A DNA stretch of 64,000 nucleotides from Auanema rhodensis (taxonomy: Eukaryota > Nematoda > Chromadorea > Rhabditida > Rhabditidae): NCBI GenBank assembly GCA_964057225.1, contig OZ059897.1:17112001-17176000 (forward strand), read 5' to 3'. The translations under genes were made by a program, and so were the position numbers. This document shows positions 23,562-34,200 of this stretch, in pieces. The notes under the pieces were generated by a model. The model was not told the origin of the DNA, did no database searches, and saw nothing but the letters and a program-made list of their open reading frames with translations. Position 1 is the stretch's first letter, and every line of letters starts with the position of its first letter.

Positions 23562-25452
23562 ATCTGCAACTGGAGTTTCCGCAGCTGTTTTAAACCAGAA
23601 TACCGATGAACAACGCGTGAAAGAAAAAAGTACTGACTTTTAAAAAATATGAATATTCATAGTGCTTTAGGTATTTCTGTGACTGTTACAAGGAAAGAGA
23701 AAATAACCAAGCTTCATGAGGGAATCATCCATTCTCCAAGACAAGTAAATCTTAACCAAAAAGTTATGTCATGTGGTGTACTTACCATATTTAGACTGAT
23801 GATAAAAGACGACGGAGTAGACGCAATGAGTTAACCCAGTTATTAAGTATGGACTTTGGGCCAAAGTCGGGTGACAGAATATTATCGGATAGTAAGCGAC
23901 GTAGCTTCCCTGTAAGCGTTATTATGTTGTTCAAGTAGTGTTTAACATTTATAGGAAAAGGAAGAAGTTCAAGAAAATTCGCTCAGTAGAAGACGAAATC
24001 CCAGAAGATCTTCGGAATATAGTACTCATGGTGATCTAACATCGGAAGAATCTGAGATTAGTTTTTCTGAAATGTCTACTAGGCCTCGACGCAATGGACG
24101 AAGCTCTGATTTGCAAGTTGATATTACAACAAATAGCCATAGGAATTCATCTTTCACTGTTATTAAAGATAGACAAGAAGGTTTGTAATTGTTTTGTTTT
24201 TCTATAAAGACTGAATATCTGTAGTATTTCGCCAACCTTGGATTGATCCATCTACGAATTTGATTTCAACAATTCCTCGTAAAAGACTAGCACCGTGCTC
24301 ATGTCCAAGGAAGGAACCTATTCCGTTCAGCATAACCACATGCCTCATTTGTTCGTGTAAGGTTTGTTGACATTTTAATTTCACTTTATATTGTAAAATA
24401 TAGGAATGCTTAACAAGGCTAGCTCCACAATATTGCACGGAAGCCTGTCGTGCGAAATATATTCGTTTACATAATTATGAAATTAGTACGTTCTTATACC
24501 ATGTCTTATGTCGTTTTTTTTTACTTTCTAGCGGATTTGTTTGAAAAAGAGTTTTTACTTGCACATATGAACGCTGGTACTAGCTCAGAAAAAGTTGCGG
24601 ATGAGGTGAAGTTAAACCACAATTTTTTCATTTTCTTTTTATAGGATATAAAATTAGATAGTTCAAGTACGGATGATTCTAAAATATTTGAAATTTTTAC
24701 GGAGTGTTTACAAGATGTGCATCCATATAACTGGACGGTATAGAATTAAGTTTATATTGTGAAAAAATTTCGCCTTGGTTTAAGGTAGCAGATACTTGCC
24801 AATGGGTCATTAAGGTGACAGGATCTAACGATGTGGCGAACAGTTTACAGATTGAAGATGTGGATTGCTTATTATTGCTTTCATTGTCACTGAAGGATTT
24901 AAGAGATGCTCCGTTTAATCTGAAGTATAAGGATATTGTTTACTTGTTTTAAAATTGATTTCAGGTTTGGCACTGCTCGGAGAATAGAATTGGCATTAGA
25001 GAAACTTTGTGAAGAATGGAAAATTTGTAACAGGTATAAGCAAAAACAGTATATTAGACGTCAGTGTTAATTTAGATTTGAAGAGATAGATTTGCCATTA
25101 ACTGATAAAGGACCACGGCTAATATCGGTACTACGATCATATGTGATATATATATATATATATGTTTTTAGGTTGATGATATGTATGAAATGGTTTATGA
25201 AGCCACCAACGATGCAAACATCGCAGCCCGCTTAAGAGTTGAAGAAATTAATGGAGAAGTATTACAGCACTCTACTTGGGACGAAGTTGAAGGTTTATGC
25301 TTGGGAGAACAGCCGCTAAAGTACCTATTTAAATCTATTTTTTTAATAATTAGATTTGTATAAGGTTTGGAGCTCAGAAAAAAATGGAACGGTTAGAACG
25401 TTTCTTCAATAGACTTAAGTCTAGGTGGTCTGGTACGATGACAAGGACCTGA
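22357..25452 (+). CDS. Polyhomeotic-like protein with FCS-like zinc finger and tandem SAM domains, copy B
   Basis: Plus-strand partner of copy A. ATG 22357, TGA 25450-25452. The N-terminal ~250 residues are almost identical to copy A. After ESADPFP the two differ: copy B has SATGVSAAVLNQNTDE, then RRRSRRNELTQLLSMDFGPKSG, a long Ser/Arg-rich exon (23955-24181) and a cysteine cluster. That cluster (CSCPRKEP, CLICSCK, ECLTRLAPQYCTEACRAKYIR; 24290-24480) matches the FCS finger of Polyhomeotic and related Polycomb proteins in its CxxC...YCxxxC pattern. Two SAM domains follow, SAM 1 in 24720-25040 and SAM 2 in 25171-25440, the second ending FGAQKKMERLERFFNRLK. FCS plus SAM suggests a PRC1-type chromatin silencer; a second SAM is not usual for Polyhomeotic. 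Alternatives are an SCM/SOP-2-like SAM protein. Confidence 0.7.
24715..25285 (+). repeat. Second inverted repeat arm B2 (SAM-encoding segment of copy B)
   Basis: Partner of 18760-19325. Between arms A and B the two genes are clearly diverged and copy B carries extra exons for the zinc finger. Confidence 0.88.
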
Positions 25453-25877
25453 GTATTTAATAATATTTGTATTTTGAAATGTGAATATTAAGTTATATAT
25501 GCATAAATGATTTATGAAAATTTATTAGCTAGAGTACAAATTAATATAAATACATGATATATAATTTCTTCGCGTGAAGGACAAGAAAAGAATTGCTTTG
25601 AGCTAAGCAGAAATTACAGAAGTACAAAAACGTTTACCTTAAAACGATCGGGCATGATACCAATAAAATCCCTCATAGGAAACGTGAGACAACATGCAAA
25701 CTAATGAAAGTGTAAATTTTTAGAGAGCGGACTAGTAATATTGACATCGAACCAAATCACAAGAGGGGAAAGAAGGAACCCAACGGTATCGATATACCAT
25801 GTACATATCGGACAAGCTTAGCAACTAGTTAGGAATGAGGCCGGCTCTCAAATTTTGTTAGATTCAAAATACGCTAT
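25453..25877. other. Convergent intergenic region
   Basis: Between the stop codons of SAM copy B (+) and the Cdh1 gene (-). No coding exon, RNA gene or repeat recognised. Confidence 0.55.
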
Positions 25878-28145
25878 TTAACGAAGGCTGTTGAATAAAT
25901 TGAGCTTACTACGAGCACCACGTTGCTGACCCGTTTTACTAAATACGTGCCAAAACCTAAGAGTTTCGTCACCAGCTCCTGTGACTATAGCCTCTCCATC
26001 CGGTGACATAGCCTAGAACAAAATTAGCAAACACATTAAAAGAAAACACGTACTAAATATAAAACTCTGTATTGATGACCAGTTAATTTGGTTACAGGCT
26101 GAAGACTAGGATATTTCCAAATTATAACCTAAGCAAAATTTATAACAGGCCTACAACCTTTTGCATACCTGATTAAGTGAATATCCGTGAGTAGATACCA
26201 ATTCACTGCTATGCTTGGACCAAGCTACATTGCATACCTATTGAAATATAAAATTTATACACACTTTGAATAGATTACCTGGCTTCCTGTATCAATATAT
26301 TGCATTGGCTGAGAAGTTAGTGTATTCCAAAATCTTAGACATTTATCAGCTGTTCCTCCACCTGATACCAACAACCCATGATGATGAGGAGACCAAGCCA
26401 AGGCTTTAACAGCTGCATTGTGCTCAGTATAAATCTAAATACCGTGATGTCAAAAAAATTAAAACTAAATACGAAATACCTGCATAGGTAAATCTCTACG
26501 ATGACCCCATACTAATAATTGATTATCATTACCACCAGATGCTAGAAATTGTTTATCTGGAGACCACTTTAATCCACAGACCTAAGATATAAATATATAA
26601 AAATGCTAGAATCTCGTACATGATTGCTAAACCTCTTGTCTATGGTAAGCCAATTTTCTCTCATAACTGCTACCGTTTGATTGACGAATATCTCTTTGTA
26701 AAATAGTACGATCTCTGTTAATATTAAAATTACCAGAATATCATCATTATGCTATACCGGCTTCCTGAAGATATCTGATCTCCATTCCATGCAAGACAGC
26801 CTATTCTAGAAGTATGACCAGTAAAATCTAGTATTTTTTTTTGAGTACTAATATCCCAAATCTAAAAGCAACTATAAATATGCTTTCATAGTTATACAAG
26901 ACCTGAGTAGCTCCACGATTTGTTCCAACAGCAAGAAGGTCTCCTTTATCAGTCCACTGAACTGATGTGACAGTATCTTGCTCGGACGCCAAATCACACA
27001 ATTTGATAACCTAACAGCTCGTCATTACGGTCAAGTTACATATAAACTTACTTGACTATTACATGCACTCCATAAGTATACACAAGTACTTAAGCCAACT
27101 GAAAGCATATTTTGAGACGACCAATCGACCAAATTTAAATAAAAATCATCTTGAAGTTCCGGAGCATCCAGAACCTATACAAATATATAGTAATATATAA
27201 CATATGTTTGCACTTGGTAAAATATGTATAAGCCATTTAATACCTTGTAAGGGTTCTTAGGAACTTTTCGTTGAGGCTTTCTTGGACTTTTCAGTAATCT
27301 TTGGCTATCTTCACTCAAGGGTCCTCCAAATGGAGAAGAACTGAACGGAAGTTGATAAGTGAATAGTTTAACAGAAATAATACTTTAAAGATCTGCTTGT
27401 GCTAGGACTACCATATTTTGATGGCGTTGTTTGCCCGTAAGAAAATAAACCTCCTGCTGGGCTAGGCAAAACGCGTTCTCCCTCAATATCCTTACTAGAT
27501 TGCAAAGTCTAAATAGAGCGTTTCAAATAGTTTTAATGCGTGACATACTCTTATATCATCAACCCTGTCTTTCAATAGTTCATTTCGCAAAAGAGCACGA
27601 ACAACCAATTGGTCCTGCCTGTTATCTTCGGTATGTGGCTGAAAAAAAACCATGATTATTTCTGATGAAATAATAAAATAACTACATTAACAACGTTTGC
27701 TGTTGGACTTCCATTAGTTGAATATTGAGCACTACTGGATGGTGCAGTAGATCGATTAGGCACTTGCCGTTTCACAACAGGCTAAAAATTATTATATGAC
27801 AGGTCAAGATAAACAGGAAAAATTTTTCATAGCTTAACAAATAATTTTCAATAATGAGGTCAGCAAAAAATATAGCACCTCAACAAATGGACAAGCTAAT
27901 GCCTGAAATCTGTTTGACCATTCTTCACTTGGTTGCCGTAATGGAATAAAACGATCGCCATGATTCTTGGTTGGGGTGCCATGAGGAGAATAATTCTGAA
28001 AATAGCAGAATATACATAACACATATACAATAAATAAAATTTATATCATATTTGAAAGCTTTATACTTACCTTCACTGGAGAAGAATTTTGATTGTGCTG
28101 TCCAAATAAGCGACGTTCATAATCCCCACCAGTAGAAGGGATCAT
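25878..28145 (-). CDS. FZR1: Cdh1/fizzy-related APC/C activator (WD40)
   Basis: Substrate-recognition co-activator of the anaphase-promoting complex, acting in late mitosis and G1 (family knowledge). ATG 28145-28143 (MIPSTGGDYERRLFGQ), TAA 25880-25878. The C-box is plain: GDRFIPLRQPSEEW (27900-27965), the exact site that docks on the APC/C. A Ser/Pro-rich linker with likely CDK sites follows (HRVLPSPAGG, SPFGGPLSED; near 27300-27480), then KSPRKPQRKVPKNPYKVLDAPELQ, the Cdh1 signature before the propeller, and seven WD40 blades (e.g. YLWSACNSQ, the last GAGDETLRFWHVF near 25950). This combination separates it from Cdc20. The C-terminus ends NSLR; the family normally ends in Ile-Arg, which binds APC3, so Leu-Arg is a conservative departure. 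Many ~50-bp introns. Confidence 0.92.
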
Positions 28146-28515
28146 AGCACTAATAAAAAGATAAATTCACTAATAAAACTAGCCAAGCAACCCTAACGTA
28201 ATTAAGAAGCAATCAACTGTTCCAATTAACATAATTAATAAATATTAAAAGTAAACGTATTAAGGTTCGCTAATCATAAATGTGAGACAGCGTCCATCTT
28301 GGCGTAGTATGTAGTGTGAAGTTATATTTATTGATCGAGGGAGATTGGGGACCATACACAAGACGCCCGCGTGTGCGGACGCGTCGCGAATGCCGCGAAA
28401 CTCAAATAATACCGTTTAAACTACATATCAATTGATTTTCCTTGTTTCACTTACAGACTAATTCAAAGTATATGTCAAAAGCAAATATTTATTATATTAG
28501 ATTATTCTGATGTAC
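28146..28515. promoter_or_regulatory. Upstream region of the Cdh1 gene, CpG-rich patch
   Basis: A local GC- and CpG-dense patch at 28362-28400 in an otherwise AT-rich spacer; it includes CCGCGAAA (28393-28400, an E2F-like motif on the minus strand). CCATCTTGGCG at 28301-28315 resembles a YY1 site. Both are short motifs and weak evidence, but the position just before a cell-cycle gene is sensible for a promoter. Confidence 0.4.
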
Positions 28516-29262
28516 TTATGAAGATAAAGCGTTTTTTCTATCCATCTGTATTTCGATGTTTCCCTCTGATTCCTCTTGAAATCCATGAAAACAGCGACAT
28601 CTGTTTGTGGTATAGTTTTTGACAAGATTTTTTTTTTATACATACCTGTATATATGTTGCTCATTCCGAAGTGTAGCATCTAAGTGACGTATATATCTTA
28701 TCGCTAAACGGAGGGTGTCAACTTTGGAAATTCGCTTGTCACTAAATAAAATACTTAATTTATTAAAGTTAACAATAGTTTCAAATGCCTATCCGAAACA
28801 GGTAAATATCTTCTAAGCTTTTCGAAGCCCTCGTTGACACAACGAACGCGATATCGTTCTCTCTCATTTCTTTTCCAAACCGAGCTGCTTAAGTAGTTAA
28901 GCATTATAGCAACTGTAGAACAATGACTTACCCATACTGTTCATCCAGTTGAAAAGGCATAGGTACTGTAGCTTCAGGATCAAAGGGATCTATTGTATTT
29001 TTTGATGGTGATCGCATATTTTGCTCTGAAGAAACCTTGGATTCAGTAATAAAAATATTTTACCAATTTGCTGAGTAGTGTGGTTAGGAATTGATGGGCA
29101 GATTGTAAGAATTCCGGTCGTGTATAAGTTATTTGGAATTACGAGCGAATTAGTTGTCGGATGAAAAGCCATGAATGAACTTAGTGAGTAGTAGCAGTGA
29201 ACGCAAGTGTCTGATGTAATAACTATTGTCTGGTATTCATGATTGAAAGAAATATCCTTCAT
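28516..29262 (-). CDS. Achaete-scute-type bHLH transcription factor
   Basis: A small DNA-binding factor, about 165-170 residues, likely proneural or similar developmental role by family. ATG 29262-29260, TAA 28518-28516, five exons. The bHLH domain is complete: basic region and helix 1 WKRNERERYRVRCVNEGFEKLRRYLPV (28790-28880; the first 20 read WKRNERERYRVRCVNEGFEK), then helix 2 DKRISKVDTLRLAIRYIRHL (28680-28740). RNERER and CVNEGF fit Achaete-scute relatives of the ASCL3/4/5 sort better than the classic neuronal ASCL1. Joining helix 1 to helix 2 needs a donor of GC type (GATAG|gcattt), which restores phase perfectly to give SDSDKRISK. The C-terminal exon (after an intron at about 28601-28645) is short, reads RCRCFHGFQEESEGN, and is not conserved. 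The N-terminal exon 1 is less certain. Confidence 0.8.
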
Positions 29263-29838
29263 TTTATGTGATAATGGTGACAGGTAAAGCTGAACAAATA
29301 TCTGCCTAAATTCTGCATTTCATCTATCAATCAAAGCGTCCGAAGTTGATCATATTACAGATTCCGTTGTTTGGCAGGTGCTATCAAATAGTACTCCAAA
29401 TATTAAATAAATATTTCAGTTATGACAGTCGGTATAAAGAATAAGAAATGTATTTTCTACCTGCTTATTGTGTAGCACGTATTCAATAGTAAACAGTAAA
29501 CAATACCTTTCTGCAGTATATGTTTTGCTATCTAAAGATAATTTCAAAATATTTCTAGTTATAAGCTTCTTTGAAATACTATGTGATATATTTATAATTT
29601 TCCATACTTATGCATTTTTTTGTCTTTAGAGTATAGTATACCAGCTTTATTCGCGAAACGTGTAGTTGTCTTGTTCGCCACGTCACCAATCTATAGTTGG
29701 TGCCCGATACTACTAACGCAATTTCTGCGGATTCTGAAATTTTATTGTGATAAATCATATTTATAAATGGAGTCAAGTTTTTTTTGAAATGGTCAGTTTC
29801 AGTTATTTGTGTGATATTTTATTCAGTTCATTTATTAG
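29263..29838. other. Divergent intergenic region, possible 5' UTR exon
   Basis: Between the bHLH gene (-) and the SLC35E1-like gene (+). On the plus strand a stretch from about 29628 to 29755 follows an acceptor-like ttttttgtctttag and is open in one frame (VVVLFATSPIYSWCPILL), but it meets a stop before the first sure transporter exon. It could be 5' UTR, an unplaced first exon, or nothing. Confidence 0.3.
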
Positions 29839-31173
29839 CTTAAATGTAGCAGTAACAAAGGCTTGCGCCTTAAATGGAAGACTATTTCTTTATGTGTATT
29901 ATGGTATACTGTTAGTTCTATTGGTAGTATAGTTAACAAAGTGTTCTTGCAAGTATGGGTTTTCTGAGATATTAGTTGAGTATGCTATTTAGACTTACCC
30001 ACTGCCTCTGACTTTAGCTTTTTGTAATCTACTATGTGTTCCTTTTTTTGCCTACCCTTTTTTACAATATTGGAGAATCGAGACAGTGGTGCTGAAGAAT
30101 AGAGAATATAATCAGATGCTGGTTCCTCTTTCTATAGGTGTAGAATGTACAAATTATTTACTTAACATTTTTTAAGGAAAAGCTTTAGCAGTAGGTAGTG
30201 CATACTTTAGTCTATCTAAAGTACCGGTATCCTATTCCCAAGCAGGTTGGCTCAAATCAATCAATGACTACACTTTCATTTTTTTTCAGTGAAAGCCTCA
30301 ATGCCTTTGTTCGCAGTTGCTTTGAGCCGATTAATTTTAAGAGAAAAACAAAGCAATGCAGTAAAATTATTATTTATTAATAACATAATAAGGGGAAATT
30401 TAGGTTTATCTATCATTAGTACCAATTGTCGCCGGTGTTGTGATCGCATCTATCACTGAAGTTTCTTTCTCTGTAAGTGGCCTATTGTCAGCATTGTGTT
30501 CTACTTTCACATATTCCCTACTTAGCATAATCATCAAAAAGGTATGATAAATTGAGTAATCTTAAAACAAAGATTTTTTTAGCTCTTGAAAAACAGCGGC
30601 ATACATCCTTTGCGTTTATTAGCGCTAAATTCTCAAATGTCCGCTGTCTTCTTCCTTCCCTTCTGGTTCGTTAACGATGGCATATCTTTATTATTTAATT
30701 CGGAAGTTTTGGTAATCAGTTCATCTATTTGGCTTAGCTAATTTTCTTATTTCCCTTGTTGGTTTAGAGTTCAGATAGCTCTGTTGTTTCGATGTATATG
30801 TTATTACTGTGTTCTGCTACTTTGTCGTTTCTTCAGAATGTTTGCGCATTTGAATTGATTCATGAACTTACCGCTTTATCATATTCGGTGTGCAATGCTA
30901 CAAAGCGTGTATCAGTCATCATAGCATCTTTACTAACGATGCACAACCCAGTCACAGGTGAGCTGTTTAGGAATAACATCAGTAATTTGTAAAATTAAGG
31001 TATGAACATATTTGGTATTTTTCTTTCCGTCATTGGGGTATTTTGTTACAATAGAGTAAGCAGCGTTAAAACATTGTTTGTATTATATTTTGCTTTAGGC
31101 TAAACATCTAGAGCATGCATCTCATCTTCCTCATATAAATCAGGAGAAAAATTATAACTCTCTGGGACATTAA
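29839..31173 (+). CDS. SLC35E1: SLC35E1-like nucleotide-sugar/triose-phosphate transporter family protein
   Basis: A multi-pass membrane transporter of the Golgi/ER drug-metabolite superfamily; the substrate of SLC35E1 is not established. The 5' end is partial in my model: the first sure exon starts at 29839 after ttattag and reads WKTISLCVLWYTVSSIGSIV, NKVFLQ; no in-frame ATG lies in it. Following exons give TYPLPLTLAFCNLLCVPFF, the family signature VGSAYFSLSKVPVSYSQAVK, ASMPLFAVALSRLILREKQS, VYLSLVPIVAGVVIASITEV, GIHPLRLLALN and IFGIFLSVIGVFCYNRAKH. About ten hydrophobic segments are visible. TAA 31171-31173. The exon sequence is intact with ordinary short introns, so the gene looks functional, with the start codon probably in an upstream exon (29263-29838). 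Confidence 0.82.
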
Positions 31174-31290
31174 GTGCGTGCATGAAATTATAATATAAAT
31201 TTCTATAACATTCGAAAAAACCAAATAAATTTTAAACAGTTTATGACAAAACGAATAAATACAGTATCACAGTAGTAAATAGACCTAAGC

Positions 31291-34200
31291 TTAATTATTT
31301 TTACCAGAAGATCCCATCCTTCTTCGACATTTCTCTTGTTCGTTTAACTGGATGAAATAAAGTAAAGTAATGAATAAATGCTAAACTGCTCACCAAAGGA
31401 ATGTCTGCCCAACTTGTTATTGAAGAAAACGAGGAAGCATACTGAGGAGTTGATAGTTCCGTTTTCGCTTGAGAACATATGGAATACTAAAAAATAAATA
31501 ATTAATATTCTTACATCCAATAAAAAAATACTTCTGACTGTTTAGATGAAGCATCTGATATGTTTCGAACTCTTGAAGTTTGAAAACTAGTAGAACTCGA
31601 TGGGGCATTAGTTGTACTATCTGAACCTTTCAGCAATTCGTGGGTATCACCATTTCTGGAAAAATTAAAAGGTAAAGCATTATATCAAAAACATACGACG
31701 AGGTTATTCGTTTCTTTTTCAAAAGCTCTAGCTCAGTATTTAGGCCTTCAATCATCCCAACCTTTTCTGAAAGATCCCTGAAGATATTATTTTTTTTTGA
31801 CCCACTTGTATTTGAATAAACTTACTGTTTGAGTTTCTCATTACTAGCTCGTAAAGTATTCATACTATTTTCTGAGCGTAACAATCGAGATCTATATTCT
31901 TCGACATCACTGAAATAAATCAGCTTAGACGTCTTAATTATACTTAATACTAATCTAAATCTGTAATTTGTAAAATTGAAAACCTTTTCATTTGCTCAAT
32001 TTTGTCTTTGTAACATTGAGTTTCCACCTCGGCTTCTGATAGCTTCTCGATTCTCCTATAATCAAACAAATTATCAAGATATATGAATTTAGGAGTATAC
32101 TTGGTAAAGTCGTCCACTATATTAAGAAGTTTCATTTCGCTATCTTGTAGAAGTTCATTCTGGAGTTCTAATTTTGAGATGTGAGCAGCGGTATTTGAGG
32201 ATTCATTTTCACATTGCAAAAGTTTCCTTTTTAATTCTTGTATTTCCTCCGCTATAGTATTTTCCTGCAAAGTATAATTTATTCTATATATTCATTTATT
32301 GCGAACTTTGACTTTCATAACACCAATGGCATTTTTATATTCCGTGTTAGAGTTTTCGAGCTTTTCGATTTTTGCACGAATGGTTGTATTTTCTTCGGAA
32401 GATATCTTCAATATATATTTAAAACTTAGAAATTAAACCAACTTTAGTTACTTTAAGCTTGTCGGTAAGAGATTGATATTCTCTTGAGAGGCAATTATTT
32501 TCTGAAGCAAATTTGCTCATGCTGTTTGAACAAGTATCAATGAACCGTTTGATTTCAACACCTAATTGTTCTACTTCGCATTCACTGTTGTTGTCAGAAA
32601 TACTTTAAAGATACAAAACAAATTTAAGCGAGAAATAACATTATACATACTCCAAAGTAACCTCGTTTTTTCCAAAATTAAGAATTAAAGCGTTATGTGC
32701 ATCACGGACAGCTTTACATACTGTCTGAATCTTGAAGATTGGTAATACGGTTATTATCTGTTACTTTCCCATTTTCCCACCTTATCATAAGAAAGATCAT
32801 GTCCTGGAGTAGTGTTAGGCATATTCCAATCTCCTACCCAATCATTTTTATCGCCTATATATCGTAACACAATTTGTATTCTAAACGTTTCATACCTTCA
32901 ATTAAAGGGTTCTGGTTTTGTGCGCAATTTTCTATCTTATTCTGCAACCTAATTTTCTCACAGAATTTCAACAGCTTTGATACGTCTGAAAACAAATTTA
33001 AAAGAAACAATGACAAGCTTAATAATACTCAATTCAAGCAAATCCATACTGTCAACTAAATGATCCTCATTATTCTATAAACAGTATTATTGATAATTAA
33101 AAAAGTAGCTTACCTCATAGTCTTCACTCTCACCAAAAAACTCTCGAATGCTATGAATTATATTAACAATTTCACTTTCAGCAATGTGTTTCTAAAATAT
33201 TTGGATACTATGAAAGAAAATAGAAAGTTACTTCTTTTCTCAACTCCTCCGCTTGAATATCTAGTTCCATATTTTTATACGCCATTTCCGAATTGGCGCG
33301 GAACAACGCATCCACATCAGCCTGTTTGGTTGTTAATTTGGCTGCTAAAATTTCCATCTCTAGCTGTTGACGATGAATGGCCATAGCTGCAATTGGCAGG
33401 TAATAAACTTTAGAATTGTTTTACAATAGTTGTAAGAGAAAAAAAAGACTCCAACAATTCGGATAATCAGCAAATTTAAATTTCTACCCTGCCAATTACA
33501 ACTAATGTTTTGAAAGATTGGGATAAAATACACTTACAATTTTCTTCGGCACTTTGACGTTGCTCCAGCATCTAAGAAAATATTAATGCTACATAAAATA
33601 GCTCAAGATACCTTCTTATTTTCCTTAGAAATAACTAAAATTTCATCTTTAAGAGTTGATATAGTATCGTCCGATTTTTCTTGTTCTTGACACATATTAT
33701 TTTGTTCCTCCTCATATCCAACCAATCTCTCAGACAAGGCATTATTTATTTTTTTTTGTTCTTCAAATGCTTCTTGGAAAAGCGTAACCAGAAATTCAAA
33801 AAATATAATAATATTTATATATATTGCAAACCTGTGAACTAATATGAGAAATAGCCATTATTAATTTCTTTTTTTTTTCAACATCGGAAATTTCATCAAC
33901 TTCTATATTTAATAGTTCACAAAAATTGTTCAATTCAGCATTAGCCAATGGACCAGTGTTCGCATTGTTTTGCAGCTGTAGATTAGGTTTTATTATATAG
34001 AAAGTAAATGATATATAATTACTTGTTCAGTAGACGAGTCGGGAATAAGAGAATTAGCATACAAATCATTATACGCCGTTTGAAGTTCTTCATAATACTT
34101 GTTGAGTTGATTATAAGCAGATTCCAATTGTAGTCTACATGAATTTTATAAGAGTCATTAATAATTTGTCATTCGTACCGATTTAAAACATCTTCTTCAG

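Noticed and set aside
18580-25452. Inverted repeat as a DNA transposon with terminal inverted repeats
   Set aside because: The arms are spliced host-type genes with Polyhomeotic and SAM features, and no transposase or target-site duplication is visible.
33090-33386. Plus-strand open frame of 98 residues
   Set aside because: Antisense to coiled-coil exons whose heptads and splice sites are convincing.
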